From: CAXXOK01 sp964640955
GTDB taxonomy: Bacteria; Bacillota; Clostridia; Christensenellales; Aristaeellaceae
Assembly: GCA_964640955.1 (NCBI GenBank)
Contig: CAZXJI010000015.1
Span: forward strand, 1-64,000
Direction: 5' to 3'
Length of the DNA stretch: 64,000 nt
Both the position numbers and the translations under genes were made by a program. This document shows positions 34,320-44,090 of the stretch, piece by piece (position 1 is the first letter of the stretch; each line of letters starts with the position of its first letter). Below the pieces are notes generated by a model, which did no database searches, was not told where the DNA came from, and saw nothing but the letters and a program-made list of their open reading frames with translations.

Positions 34320-35573
34320 TTACTCGGCGAGCAGGGCGTCCCAGGCGACCGCCAGCTCGTCCATCGCGTCCTGCGCGGTCTTGTCGCCGTTCATCACGGC
34401 GGTCATGGCGGCGTTGAGCTCGTCGTCCATCTCGCTCCACGCGGCGACGGTCGGGCGGGCCTTGGCCGTCTGGATGGCCGTGAGGAAAGGCGCGTAATCG
34501 GCGTTCTTCACGGTATCGCTTTCCAAAGCGGCCTTGTTGACGGGAATCTGGCCGCACTTGGCCATTTCGGTCTCGGCGTATTCGCCGGTCATGAACTGGA
34601 TGAACTTCCACGCGGCTTCCTGATTGGCGGTGTTGCACATGGCGATGTCCTCGCCGCCCAGGACGCTCACGCTGCCGCCGTCGCCGGCAGGGATCGGCGC
34701 GGTGCCGTACGCCACGTCGGGATAGGCGCCCGCCAGCTCGGAAACCTTCCACGGCCCCTCCAGCATCATAGCATACCGGCCGGTGCCGAAGCCATCCGTC
34801 ATGGGAATATCGCCGCTGTTAAAGCCGGTTAGCGCGCCCGCCTGATAAAGCTCGGCCAGCGTCTGCACGGCGTTTACGGTCGCTTCGCTGTTGATGTAGC
34901 CGCTGGCGACGGTTTGGTCGTCGCTGGTCAGGCTGCCGCCGAAGCTCCAGATGAAGGGGCACACGTTCCAGCCGCTCACGGCGGGCTCGTCCCAGCCCCA
35001 CACCTGCTGGCCGTTGGCGTTCGTGCCGGACAGCGTCTTGACGGCGTCCACCCATTCCGTCATGGTCGCGGGCACGGCGACGCCCGCCGCCTCCAGCATG
35101 GCGGTGTTGTAGAACAGAATCTTGCTGTTGGTGTTCAGCGCCAGCGCGTAGTAATGATCGCCGATTTTGGCGGTGGACATAGCGCTGGTAAGAAGCGTGT
35201 CGCTGACATCCGCAAAGTCGCTCATGGCCTCGTCCAGCGCGACCAGGATGCCCATCTTCTGGAATTCGGGGAGCCAGGCGATATCGCAGCGCACCACGTC
35301 CGGCAGGCTGCCGGAGCTGGCGCTGACCAGCACCTTGTCGTGCAGTTCCGACCATTCGTGGGATACGGCGTTGACCTTGATTCCGGGATTCTCGCTTTCA
35401 AATTCCGGAATCAGCACGTTCATCAGCGTTTCGTTCTCCGCCGACTGCGCGCTGTAGTGGTGCCAGAAGTTGATGGTCACGGGTTCTTCGGTCGTCTCCG
35501 CGAAAGTCGAGCCCGCCCACAGGCAGAGCGCGGCCGCCAGCAGGATTGCCAGCACTTTTCGGTAGTTACGCAT
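34320..35573 (-). CDS. sugar ABC transporter solute-binding protein, MalE type
   Basis: 417 residues. Signal peptide 1-25 (cleavage after STFA), without a lipobox cysteine. Family 1 start (TINFWHHYSAQSAENE), IPEFESENPGI and the WLPEFQKMG region are typical of CUT1 binding proteins. GGAGG precedes the ATG. Set between the GH13 gene and two permeases, it probably binds maltodextrins. Confidence 0.92.
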   Translation of the reverse strand: MRNYRKVLAILLAAALCLWAGSTFAETTEEPVTINFWHHYSAQSAENETLMNVLIPEFESENPGIKVNAVSHEWSELHDKVLVSASSGSLPDVVRCDIAWLPEFQKMGILVALDEAMSDFADVSDTLLTSAMSTAKIGDHYYALALNTNSKILFYNTAMLEAAGVAVPATMTEWVDAVKTLSGTNANGQQVWGWDEPAVSGWNVCPFIWSFGGSLTSDDQTVASGYINSEATVNAVQTLAELYQAGALTGFNSGDIPMTDGFGTGRYAMMLEGPWKVSELAGAYPDVAYGTAPIPAGDGGSVSVLGGEDIAMCNTANQEAAWKFIQFMTGEYAETEMAKCGQIPVNKAALESDTVKNADYAPFLTAIQTAKARPTVAAWSEMDDELNAAMTAVMNGDKTAQDAMDELAVAWDALLAE

Positions 35574-35585
35574 GAGGGTTCCTCC

Positions 35586-37259
35586 TTAATGTATGATCTT
35601 TACGGATTGCGGTGGAACGGTAAGCGTTCCCACCCCGTCCGCGAAGTCCAGTGTTTTGGGCCTGTTTCCGCGGTTGAACACCGCGGTCAGCCGCTCGTGC
35701 GCGAGGCGGCGCTCAAAGGCGAACACGTCCCCGTCCCCGCCGCAGGGCAGCGGGCGGTAGGCGCCGCGGCGCACCGCCGCGCTTTGCCGGCGCAGCGCGA
35801 TCATCCCGCGCGTCCAGTCAAGCAGTTCGGCGTCGGGATGATCCCACGCCATGCCGGCGCGGCAGCCCGGGTCGTTTTCGCCCGTCATGCCCAGCTCGTC
35901 CCCGTAGAACAGGGCCGGGCTGCCGGGGAACAGCATTTGAAAGGCGATCGCCAGCTTCATCCGCCAGCCGTCGCCGCCGGCTTCGGTGAGGAAGCGGGCG
36001 GTATCGTGGCTGTCCAGGCAGTTGTACATGCGCAGGTTCACCGCGTCCGGGTACTTCATCAGCATACGGCCGAGCCGGTTTTCAAGCTCCATAGCGTCGA
36101 TGCGTTCCGCCGCGAAAAAATCGACCATCGCGTCCCGGAACAGGTAGTTCATGGCGCAGTCCAGCTGATCGCCCTCGCAAACCATGCGGCCGGCGTCCCC
36201 CCAGGTTTCCCCCAGCAAAAGCGCGTCGGGATAGCGGGCCTTGACGCCTTCGCGCAGGTATCGGAGCGTGCCCGGGTCCAGCTCGTCCGCCACGTCCAGC
36301 CGCCAGCCGTCGATGCCGGCCGTATCCAGCCAGTAGAGCATCACGCGCAGGATATACGCGCGTACCTCGGGGTTTACGGTGCGCAGGCGCGGCATGTAGG
36401 GGTAGTCCCCCACGCACTCGTAGCAGGCCGCGTCCACCGCGACGGGGAAGCGCTTAAGGTAGAACCAGTCCCGGTACGGCGAGGCCTCCCCGTTGGCGAG
36501 CACGTCCGCGAAGGGCGCGAAGCGGACGCCCGCGTGGTTGAAAACCCCGTCCAGCACCACACGGATCCCGCGCGCGTGCGCGTCCGAGACCAGCGCGGTC
36601 AGCGTTTCGGCGATGCCGAAGTCCGGATCGACCTGGAAGTAATCGGCGGTCGCGTACTTGTGGTTGAAGTCTCCCGCAAACACCGGCGTCAGGTACAGGC
36701 ATTCCGCGCCCAGCGACTGCAGGTAGGGCAGTCTGGCCCGGATGCCCGCCAGGTCGCCGCCGAAGTAATTGTCCCGCGTCGGCGCCGCGTTCCACGGCAC
36801 GTAATCGTGCAGCGCCTTATCCGCGTTGCCCACGGCGAAGCGTTCTGGGAAGATCTGGTAGTACACGATGCCTTCGCACCAGTCGGGCCGGGAGGGAATC
36901 TCCGTTTCGCTCACCTGCAGCACCTCGAAAAAACCCCGCTCCGGCTCGTGATCGGTGCAGCCGTATTCGCAGCAGTACGCGGTATCGCCGTCCCGCCCCC
37001 GCAGGATGAAAAAGTACTTGATGTAGTGCGCTTCCTCGGGAAAATCCACGTCGCACACCCACTCGGCGTGCAGGGCGTCCCGACAGCGCACCCATAGCGG
37101 AACGCTGCGGGCCGTTTCCGGCCGGTCGCGCTTCCATAGGCGCAGGGTAACGGCCGCGCAGTCCTCCCGGGCGGTAAGGATGCGGAAACGGATTCGGTTC
37201 CGTGCAAGCGGTTGCCTAAAGGGCAAAGCAGATTCGTGGTTTACGGCGGACAGGTTCAT
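35586..37259 (-). CDS. cytosolic GH13 alpha-amylase-family enzyme (neopullulanase/maltogenic amylase type)
   Basis: 557 residues. An N-terminal beta domain (about 1-115, CBM34-like) precedes a GH13 barrel with all four conserved regions: LDGVFNH, GWRLDVADE (nucleophile Asp), LLLGETWGD (acid/base Glu) and LDSHDT (stabilising Asp). An INGD-free layout with DYFQVDPDFG also suits subfamily 20. There is no signal peptide, so it degrades imported maltodextrins or cyclodextrins inside the cell. AGGATG precedes the ATG at 37259. It starts 4 bases after the LacI stop and is therefore cotranscribed. Confidence 0.92.
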   Translation of the reverse strand: MNLSAVNHESALPFRQPLARNRIRFRILTAREDCAAVTLRLWKRDRPETARSVPLWVRCRDALHAEWVCDVDFPEEAHYIKYFFILRGRDGDTAYCCEYGCTDHEPERGFFEVLQVSETEIPSRPDWCEGIVYYQIFPERFAVGNADKALHDYVPWNAAPTRDNYFGGDLAGIRARLPYLQSLGAECLYLTPVFAGDFNHKYATADYFQVDPDFGIAETLTALVSDAHARGIRVVLDGVFNHAGVRFAPFADVLANGEASPYRDWFYLKRFPVAVDAACYECVGDYPYMPRLRTVNPEVRAYILRVMLYWLDTAGIDGWRLDVADELDPGTLRYLREGVKARYPDALLLGETWGDAGRMVCEGDQLDCAMNYLFRDAMVDFFAAERIDAMELENRLGRMLMKYPDAVNLRMYNCLDSHDTARFLTEAGGDGWRMKLAIAFQMLFPGSPALFYGDELGMTGENDPGCRAGMAWDHPDAELLDWTRGMIALRRQSAAVRRGAYRPLPCGGDGDVFAFERRLAHERLTAVFNRGNRPKTLDFADGVGTLTVPPQSVKIIH

Positions 37260-37263
37260 TTGT

Positions 37264-38262
37264 TCACATCCTATGGCTTGATTCCCGCTCGATGAGCGAG
37301 GTGCACAGCATCGTCTGGCGGTTGGCCGCGTGGTGGCGGATATGCTGAAACAGCAGTCGCGCCGTTTCTTCCCCAAGCATGGCGGTATCCACGTTGACCG
37401 CCGTGAGCGGCGGGTCGGTATAGGGCGCGAGCGGGTCGTTGTCGAACGTCACCAGCCCGATCTGCCCGGGCACCCGGAAGCCCGCGGCTTTCAGCGCCGT
37501 AAGCGCGCCGAAGGCGGTCAGGTTGTCGTTGCAGAGAAAGGCGTCCGGCAGGGTCGGGTCGTTAAGGGCGGCAAGCGCCGCCCGCCCCGCCTGTTCGGCG
37601 CTGCCGTCGGTGGGCAAAACCATGCGCTGCTCCCCCGGCCGCAGGGCCGCGCCGTACCCTTTTACACGCCGCTTCACAAAACCGGCGCTTTCGTTGCCGC
37701 CCAGATAGGCGACACGGGCGTAACCCTGCGCGTACAGGTGTTCCACCGCGAGGGCCGCGCCCTGCGCGTTGTTCACGTCCACCCAGCTTACGCCCTGGCG
37801 GGCCGCATCCGGCTGGCCCAGCACCACGCAGGGGAACGCGTCGATCTTTTTCATCAGCGCCGGCTTAACCGTGGAGGGCGGCAGAATCAGCCCGTCCACC
37901 TTATGCTCCAGCATCAGGCCCTCGATGGAGGCGGAGCCCGCCGCGTGCCGGGCGCTGTTGGAGATGATCACGTTGTAGCCCGCCGCCTGCGCCACCTGCT
38001 CGATGGCGAACAGGCTTCGGCTGAAGTATACGTTGCTGAAGGCGTCGGCGTCCCGCGCGTCCACCACGACGCCGATGGCGCCGCTCAGTCCGCTGGCCAG
38101 GCTGCGCGCCAGGCTGTTGGGGTGGTAATCCAGCTGCTGCATGGCGTCGTAAATTTTCGCTTTCGTCTCTTCCGTAATGGTCGCCTTGTCGTTTAATACG
38201 CGCGACACGGTGGAAGGGTTGACGCCCGCGAGCTTTGCCACGTCCTGAATCGTCGCTGCCAT
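37264..38262 (-). CDS. LacI-family transcriptional regulator
   Basis: 332 residues. Helix-turn-helix at about 4-25 (TIQDVAKLAGVNPSTVSRVL), hinge helix LARSLASG, then the periplasmic-binding-protein-like effector domain. The ATG at 38262 follows GGAG. First gene of the operon with GH13 enzyme, binding protein and two permeases. A LacI-type operator lies at its own start site, which implies autoregulated repression relieved by a malto-oligosaccharide (inference). Confidence 0.94.
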   Translation of the reverse strand: MAATIQDVAKLAGVNPSTVSRVLNDKATITEETKAKIYDAMQQLDYHPNSLARSLASGLSGAIGVVVDARDADAFSNVYFSRSLFAIEQVAQAAGYNVIISNSARHAAGSASIEGLMLEHKVDGLILPPSTVKPALMKKIDAFPCVVLGQPDAARQGVSWVDVNNAQGAALAVEHLYAQGYARVAYLGGNESAGFVKRRVKGYGAALRPGEQRMVLPTDGSAEQAGRAALAALNDPTLPDAFLCNDNLTAFGALTALKAAGFRVPGQIGLVTFDNDPLAPYTDPPLTAVNVDTAMLGEETARLLFQHIRHHAANRQTMLCTSLIERESSHRM

Positions 38263-38292
38263 AAGCATCTCCAACGGTTTTATTTCATCAAC

Positions 38293-38304
38293 GCAATCGC
38301 TTGC
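38293..38304. promoter_or_regulatory. LacI-type operator
   Basis: GCAATCGCTTGC has the CG-centred half-site structure of LacI/GalR operators (GCAANCGNTTGC), with one asymmetric pair. It starts just after the -10 element of the lacI promoter, covering the transcription start. Confidence 0.65.
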
Positions 38305-38312
38305 ATGACCCT

Positions 38313-38341
38313 AGTATATCCGCACCCCGGCAAAATGTCAA
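38313..38341 (-). promoter_or_regulatory. near-consensus promoter of the lacI-GH13-ABC operon
   Basis: Minus strand TTGACA (38336-38341, perfect), 17-base spacer, TATACT (38313-38318). The start near 38306 falls inside the operator. This is the strongest promoter by sequence in the window. The 307-base gap also holds the divergent promoter at 38441. Confidence 0.75.
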
Positions 38342-38440
38342 GCCCTCTTTTTGCAAATCGCAGGGGAAGCGGAACGCCTCGCGTCTTTTCCCCGATGCCG
38401 GGAAACGGCCGGATTGTTACAATCCATCGTACCATGTGTA

Positions 38441-38469
38441 TTGCTACGAATAGTACGCTATGCTATAAT
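38441..38469 (+). promoter_or_regulatory. promoter of the beta-propeller binding-protein operon
   Basis: TTGCTA (38441-38446), 17-base spacer, perfect TATAAT (38464-38469); leader of about 95 bases. Confidence 0.65.
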
Positions 38470-38569
38470 TCATCTGTAATTTACCTCCCTGCGGAACATT
38501 TTCGCAGGCTGCCGCGTTACGTATGTTGATTTCCATTCTCATTCAGTCTACCGAAACGGAGGAGAACCT

Positions 38570-40861
38570 ATGAAGAAGCTTACGGCGCTGCTATGCGTAC
38601 TCTGCACGCTGTCCCTGCTGTCCGGCGCGCTGGCCGCCCCGGGGGACGCGTATCTTTTCACCGACGACCAGAAGGAAGAGCTGGGCATCAGCGATTACAG
38701 CACGCCTACGATGGCGGTGGTCGGGGATACGGTGTACACCCTGTGGGGGTCCGACGTATTCACCTGGAAAGTGGGAACCGATACTCCGGAAAAGGTCGCG
38801 TCCAACCTGTTCAGCGGCTATTACGATACCTACGACGACGCGCAGTCCGCCCTGGGCGACGACGCGGAGCGCCTGACCAACCTGCTGATCAGCGACGGGG
38901 AAGCGGTTTACGGCCTTAACGACCTCAACGGCTATCTGTACCCCCTGACCTTCGCGGAGGGCCAGGCGACGCTCGGCGAGCCCGTCAAGCTGGACTGGTC
39001 GCCGATCGAGGAACAGCGCAGCGGCAGCGACTATACCGAGGTTTCCAGGCCCTGCATCGTCGGCGGCTCGCTTTACCTGCTGGTGCGCGACGGCAACGAT
39101 TACGACAATCCGCTCCTCTACGCTTTCGACCTTGAGACGGGTGAAGCCAAGACGACGCAGGTTTCCTTCGTGCAGGATATGACGCCTTACCGGGACGGCA
39201 CGCTACTGATGGAAATCTACGATTATTCAACCGCCTATGACTCGGATACCGGCAAGATGCGTAACCCCACCCTCTCGGTGTTCAATCCGGCGGACGGCAG
39301 CGTGACGCCTGCCGGGACACTGGGTAATTCCAACGTGTCCGGCCTCGCCTACGACGCGGATAGCGATACGCTCTACTACACCACCAACAGCATGCTCATG
39401 GCCATGCCGGCGCTGGGCGAGGCCACGCAGGTTGCCTACATGCCCGTGGATTACGCCAGCGACGCCCCCGCCTGCGTGCTGCCCGGCGGCCTGTACGCCA
39501 TCGATATGTGGAGCGGGCTGATCGTGCGCAACACCGACCCGCAGTACCTGCCCGCCACGTCGCTGTCCATCTACGGCGGCAACCTCGACAGCGCGGCTTC
39601 GGCCTTCATGGCGCAGTACCCGGACGTTCCGCTGGTCTTTAATCAGGACGTGTATTACGATTCCGCTTCGTCGCTGGCGCAGGCCATGGTGTCCGGCGAC
39701 GCTTCGTTCGACGTGTATTATTACGACCTGAGCTATCAGGACTTCGCAAGCCTCATGAAGAAGGGCTATTGCCTCGATCTGTCGCCCTATTCGGATATTA
39801 CGGATCAGCTGAACGAAGTGTACCCCTTCATCCAAAGCGCGATTACGGAAAACGGCGTGTTCTACGCCGTGCCGACCTACCTGTACTCCAACGGCCTGAG
39901 CTTCTATAACGCCACCTGGGAGGAGGCGGGGCTGACGGACAAGCTTCCCACCTCGTTCATGGGGCTGATCGACTTCATGCAATGGTGGGTGGACGAGGGC
40001 ATGGACGAGCACCCCGACCTGCAGCTGATGCAGTACGCCTACGATTATGGCGATACGCTTTTCTATCTCGCGCTGAACCTGTACATCGACCAGTACCAGG
40101 CGGAGGGCAAGGACCTTGCGCTGGATACGCCGCTGTTCAGGGAAATGCTTCAGGCCATCGAGGATCTGGACTGCGACGAGCTGAACGAAACCATCCCGGA
40201 AGAGGATGATTCGGATTCCTACATAAGCTACGAAGAAGAGATCAGCAATTATCTCTTCACCAATTACGGCGACTGGCTCTCCGCCTACGCGTATTCGGAT
40301 TACGCCACGCCGCTGGTATTGCCCATCGAGGACGGCGGGCCCGCGTACGTGCCCGCGTACGTCACCTGCGCGTTTATCAACCCCAATTCCCAGAATATGG
40401 ACATGGCGGTGCAGTACCTGCGCAGTGTGCTGAACAATATGGAGGACGTCCAGCGCATTATGCTGTTCCCGGACGACAACGACCCGGTACCCAACCAGTA
40501 TTATACGGAAATGGTCGCCGATTACGAGAACATGCTGGCCGAGGCGCAGGCCAAACTGGAAACGGCGGCCCCCGAGGACGTGAAGGACATCCAGTCCTCC
40601 ATCGACAGCTACAACAGCTTTCTCGCCAAAAAGGACGAATACTACTGGACCGCCTCGGCGGAAAGCATCGCCGCCTACCGCGAAATGGCCAAGCTCTGCT
40701 ATGCCGCCACGCCCAACGTGCTCAGCTACAGCGTAAGCGACGAAGCCTCCTCCGAAATTTCGTCGCTGATCAGCCGCTACGAACAAAAGCAGATCACGCT
40801 GGATCAGTTCGTGACCCAGGCGGATCAGAAAATCCGCATGATCCAGCTGGAAGGGCAGTAA
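38570..40861 (+). CDS. solute-binding protein with N-terminal beta-propeller-like domain
   Basis: 763 residues, about 300 longer than ordinary family members. Signal peptide 1-22 (MKKLTALLCVL to GALA), no lipobox. Residues about 45-310 show repeated strand patterns (TVYTLWG, GSLYLLVRDG, TLYYTTNSML, GLYAIDMW) like blades of a propeller. A family 1 binding-protein fold begins at about 322 (LSIYGGNLDSAASAF) and runs to the end. GGAGGAG precedes the ATG. The fusion may let the receptor bind a polymer or a surface partner as well as its ligand. Ligand unknown. Confidence 0.85.
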   Translation: MKKLTALLCVLCTLSLLSGALAAPGDAYLFTDDQKEELGISDYSTPTMAVVGDTVYTLWGSDVFTWKVGTDTPEKVASNLFSGYYDTYDDAQSALGDDAERLTNLLISDGEAVYGLNDLNGYLYPLTFAEGQATLGEPVKLDWSPIEEQRSGSDYTEVSRPCIVGGSLYLLVRDGNDYDNPLLYAFDLETGEAKTTQVSFVQDMTPYRDGTLLMEIYDYSTAYDSDTGKMRNPTLSVFNPADGSVTPAGTLGNSNVSGLAYDADSDTLYYTTNSMLMAMPALGEATQVAYMPVDYASDAPACVLPGGLYAIDMWSGLIVRNTDPQYLPATSLSIYGGNLDSAASAFMAQYPDVPLVFNQDVYYDSASSLAQAMVSGDASFDVYYYDLSYQDFASLMKKGYCLDLSPYSDITDQLNEVYPFIQSAITENGVFYAVPTYLYSNGLSFYNATWEEAGLTDKLPTSFMGLIDFMQWWVDEGMDEHPDLQLMQYAYDYGDTLFYLALNLYIDQYQAEGKDLALDTPLFREMLQAIEDLDCDELNETIPEEDDSDSYISYEEEISNYLFTNYGDWLSAYAYSDYATPLVLPIEDGGPAYVPAYVTCAFINPNSQNMDMAVQYLRSVLNNMEDVQRIMLFPDDNDPVPNQYYTEMVADYENMLAEAQAKLETAAPEDVKDIQSSIDSYNSFLAKKDEYYWTASAESIAAYREMAKLCYAATPNVLSYSVSDEASSEISSLISRYEQKQITLDQFVTQADQKIRMIQLEGQ

Positions 40862-40872
40862 CCGCCGAAAAA

Positions 40873-40902
40873 CCGCGCGCCGGGCGGCTTCCCGGCGCGC
40901 GG
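40873..40902 (+). other. intercistronic stem-loop after the binding-protein gene
   Basis: A perfect 12-base-pair GC stem (40873-40884 with 40891-40902) and 6-base loop, 11 bases after the stop codon and just before the ribosome binding site of the permease gene. No T-run. Confidence 0.6.
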
Positions 40903-40932
40903 CGGTTATTGCCGTAAAGGAGGCGCAACGGT

Positions 40933-41787
40933 TTGTTCCGGCGTAAGAAGAGCGTGCTCGTTTTTTTGCTGCCCGGGCTTATGGGCCTGGTTCTGTTTTC
41001 ACTGGCGCCGTTCATCGGCGGCGTGTATTACAGCATGACGGACGGCACGTTTCAAAACAACTTCGTAGGGTTTGAAAACTACAACGAGATCTGGCACAAC
41101 GAAATGTTTCTGCTGGGGTTGAAAAACACCATGGCCCTTTCGCTTTTCTGCGCTCCGGTCATCTGGCTGATTTCGTTCCTGCTGGCCGTGCTGCTTCAGT
41201 CCCTGGGGCGGCGCGCCGCGTTTTTCCGGGGCGCGCTGCTTTTGCCCTATCTGATGCCCTCCTCGGCGCTGCTGCTGATCTGGCTGATCCTGTTCGATTA
41301 CGGCGGGGCCGTCAACCGGCTTATGGCGGGCCTGGGGTTCGGGCGCGTATTGTGGCTGGAAGGCGACGCGCTGCGCGTGCCGGTGGTGGCGCTCTACATT
41401 TGGAAGAACCTCGGCTTTTCGGTGGTCATCTTCGCCTCGGCCCTGCAAACCGTGCCGGAAGCGTATTACGAATACGCGCGGCTGGAGGGCGCGGGGCCGC
41501 TTACGCAGGCGCGGCGGATTACGCTGCCCCTGCTCATGCCCACGGCGTTTCTGGTGTTCATCCTCGCGTGGATCAACGCCTTCAAGATTTTCAAGGAAGC
41601 CTATTTCATCGGCGGCGCCTACCCCGCGGAAGCGGTGTACACCCTTCAGCATTTCATGAACAACAAGTTTTCCCGGCTGGATTATCAGGACGTGACGACG
41701 GCGGCGTACAGCTTCGCCATTATCGTGTTCGTCCTGTTCGGGCTTCTGTACGCCACGCGGGCCGTGCGCACGCCCGACCGCATCTGA
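40933..41787 (+). CDS. ABC transporter permease, MalF type
   Basis: 284 residues from a TTG at 40933, chosen because AAAGGAGG stands 9 bases upstream and no ATG gives a complete first helix. Six helices (first about 9-30), with EAA loop YYEYARLEGAGPLTQARRITL. Partner of the next permease; the ATPase must come from elsewhere. Confidence 0.9.
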   Translation: MFRRKKSVLVFLLPGLMGLVLFSLAPFIGGVYYSMTDGTFQNNFVGFENYNEIWHNEMFLLGLKNTMALSLFCAPVIWLISFLLAVLLQSLGRRAAFFRGALLLPYLMPSSALLLIWLILFDYGGAVNRLMAGLGFGRVLWLEGDALRVPVVALYIWKNLGFSVVIFASALQTVPEAYYEYARLEGAGPLTQARRITLPLLMPTAFLVFILAWINAFKIFKEAYFIGGAYPAEAVYTLQHFMNNKFSRLDYQDVTTAAYSFAIIVFVLFGLLYATRAVRTPDRI

Positions 41788-41800
41788 GGGGGTGCCCGGC

Positions 41801-42691
41801 ATGACGGAATCATCGATCCCCGCGGCGCGCGCGCGGCGGCGCACCGGCGCGGGCACGCTCATCTCGGTTACGCTGCTTACGCTGATGGCGGTGCTCATCC
41901 TTTTGCCCATCGTGTTCACGTTTTTATACTCGTTTTTCCCCAAAAGCGAGATTACCGCGTACCTGAAGCTTCGCGGCAACTACGACGACACCCAATGGCT
42001 TCCGGCGCTCCTCTCCCCGCAGATCGCCACCATCCGCCAGTATTACACCATCCTCATCGAGGACCCGCAATACCTCAAGCTGTTCGTCAACTCCGCCAAG
42101 TACACGGCGGGCATCCTGCTGGGGCAGGCGCTGATCGTGCCCATGATGGCCTACGCCCTGAGTCGGTTCGAGTTCAAGGGGCGGGACGCGCTGTTTTTCG
42201 GCATCCTGATGCTTATGGTGCTGCCCTTTCAGGTGACCATGGTGCCCAGCGTCATCACCCTGCGTTTTCTGGGGATTCTGGAAACGCCGTGGGCGGTGAT
42301 CCTGCCCATGTGGTTTTCGCCGTTTTACATCTTTTTGCTGCGCCAGTTCATGATCGGGCTGCCCAACGAGCTGTTGGAGGCCGGCATGATGGACGGCGCG
42401 GGCACCCTCCGCTGTTACGCGCACGTGGTGCTGCCGGTGTGCCGTCCGGTGCTGGGCGCGGCGGCCGCGCTGTCGTTCGCGGATTGCTGGAACCTGGTGG
42501 AACAGCCGCTGGTGTACCTGGCCAACCGCACCGCCGACCAGCCGCTTTCGGTGCTGTTCAACCAGATCAGTACCGACAATTCGGGCGTGGCGTTCGCGGG
42601 CGCGGCGTTGTACATCCTGCCGGCGCTTTTCGTCTACTTTTTCTTTCAGGAAGACATTCTGCTGGGCGTCACGCTCAGCGAGCTGAAATAA
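41801..42691 (+). CDS. ABC transporter permease, MalG type
   Basis: 296 residues. The ATG at 41801 follows GAGGGGG; a GTG three codons up is possible. Six helices, with EAA loop LLEAGMMDGAGTLRCYAHVV. The C-terminus FQEDILLGVTLSELK matches the MalG ending that contacts the ATPase. Confidence 0.92.
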   Translation: MTESSIPAARARRRTGAGTLISVTLLTLMAVLILLPIVFTFLYSFFPKSEITAYLKLRGNYDDTQWLPALLSPQIATIRQYYTILIEDPQYLKLFVNSAKYTAGILLGQALIVPMMAYALSRFEFKGRDALFFGILMLMVLPFQVTMVPSVITLRFLGILETPWAVILPMWFSPFYIFLLRQFMIGLPNELLEAGMMDGAGTLRCYAHVVLPVCRPVLGAAAALSFADCWNLVEQPLVYLANRTADQPLSVLFNQISTDNSGVAFAGAALYILPALFVYFFFQEDILLGVTLSELK

Positions 42692-42712
42692 GCGGGAAGG
42701 GGAACATCCGCC

Positions 42713-44068
42713 ATGAAGCTGAAGAAATTTGCCGTTCGCGGGCTGATCGCTCTTGCGGTCACGGTCGCGCTGTGCATGTTTTTCGCCAACACCGTCGTCA
42801 CCATCACCACGCCGAAGGTGCGCGTGGTGCAGGCCGACCGGGGAAAGCTGGAGCAGAAGATCAGCCTGGACGCGCAGGTCTATTTCCCCAAGACGACGGA
42901 TTACACCCTGACCGACGCCATGCAAAACAGCGTCGTCGTGGACAAGGTGTACGTGCGCGCCGGGCAAACGGTAAAGGCGGGCGAAACCATTTTTACCGCC
43001 ACCATGCCGGATTATGCCGCCGCCATGGACGAGCTGCAGTCCAAATACGACGCCAAGGCCGCCGAACTGCTGGATAAGGACATCGAAAACCTGCGCACCG
43101 ATAAGGACAGCACCCAGAACGAGCTCTACGAGGCCGTTCTGGACAAGCAGACCGCCCTCTCGCAGGCCGAGCACGACGCGCGCGTGCTGGCCGTCGGGCT
43201 CGGCATTACGCTGGGCACCGATTCGACGCAGTGGAAGCGCCGCGCCGACGGGCAGGACGAGCTGCTCGCGGCCGTGCAGAGCGCGCTGGACGCCCAGGCG
43301 GCGTACGATAAGGCCTACAATTCGTTCTTCCGGGATTACAAGCGCAGCAGCACCCAGTTCAAGGATACGACGTTCAAGTACGTCAAGGAACGCGACGCCC
43401 TTCTTTCGGACATGAACGACCTGATGGACGACATGGTGGCCCTCTCGGAGCGCCAAAACGCGCTGACCAACGTCACCGCGCCGCACGACGGTTACGTGGT
43501 CGCCATCGGCCTGAAAAGCGGCGATACGTACGACGGCAAAACGAGCGCCTTCACGCTGAGCGACGAGGACGCCGCGCCGCAGCTTCGCGCGGACATCACC
43601 AGCCTTGGCAAGGTCATCTCGGACGGCACCAAGGTGGAGGTATCCAGCTCCTACGGCACCGAAAAAACCTCCGTGGAAAACACGGCGCTGGACGCCGACG
43701 GAAAGAAGTACCTGTACATAACGCTTTCGGACGACGTGATTTCCGCCAAGGGCGGGGTGACCGCCATGCTGACCGACGGAACCGTGGCCGTCACGGTGCG
43801 CTACAAGGCGAAGGAGTCCGCCACGCTCATCCCCGCCGCCGCCGTGCGCAGCGAGGGCGAGGGGGAGGATTACGTCTATGTGATTCAGTACGAGGGCGGC
43901 GGCATCCTGAACAACAGCACCATGAAAGTGGTCAAGACCTCCGTTACCGTGCTGGAGCGCGGCGATACGACGGTCTCCGTGCGGGAAGACATGGATTACC
44001 AGCAGATCGCCGCCGGGGAGGATCGCGCGCTGAGCGACGGGTGCACCGTAATGGAGTATGTGGATTGA
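42713..44068 (+). CDS. membrane fusion (HlyD/MacA/YknX-like) protein
   Basis: 451 residues. One N-terminal helix (about 8-28), a short barrel-sandwich/lipoyl half (about 35-98, VYVRAGQTVKAGETIFTA), a long helical hairpin (about 100-255, coiled-coil-like), the second lipoyl half (NVTAPHDGYVVAIGLKSGD at about 259) and a C-terminal beta domain. Such proteins link an inner-membrane permease to the outside in efflux systems. GGAAGGGG precedes the ATG. It is followed by a MacB-like permease; the ATPase expected between them is missing. Confidence 0.82.
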   Translation: MKLKKFAVRGLIALAVTVALCMFFANTVVTITTPKVRVVQADRGKLEQKISLDAQVYFPKTTDYTLTDAMQNSVVVDKVYVRAGQTVKAGETIFTATMPDYAAAMDELQSKYDAKAAELLDKDIENLRTDKDSTQNELYEAVLDKQTALSQAEHDARVLAVGLGITLGTDSTQWKRRADGQDELLAAVQSALDAQAAYDKAYNSFFRDYKRSSTQFKDTTFKYVKERDALLSDMNDLMDDMVALSERQNALTNVTAPHDGYVVAIGLKSGDTYDGKTSAFTLSDEDAAPQLRADITSLGKVISDGTKVEVSSSYGTEKTSVENTALDADGKKYLYITLSDDVISAKGGVTAMLTDGTVAVTVRYKAKESATLIPAAAVRSEGEGEDYVYVIQYEGGGILNNSTMKVVKTSVTVLERGDTTVSVREDMDYQQIAAGEDRALSDGCTVMEYVD

Positions 44069-44090
44069 CACCGTATGGACGGAGGTAGCC

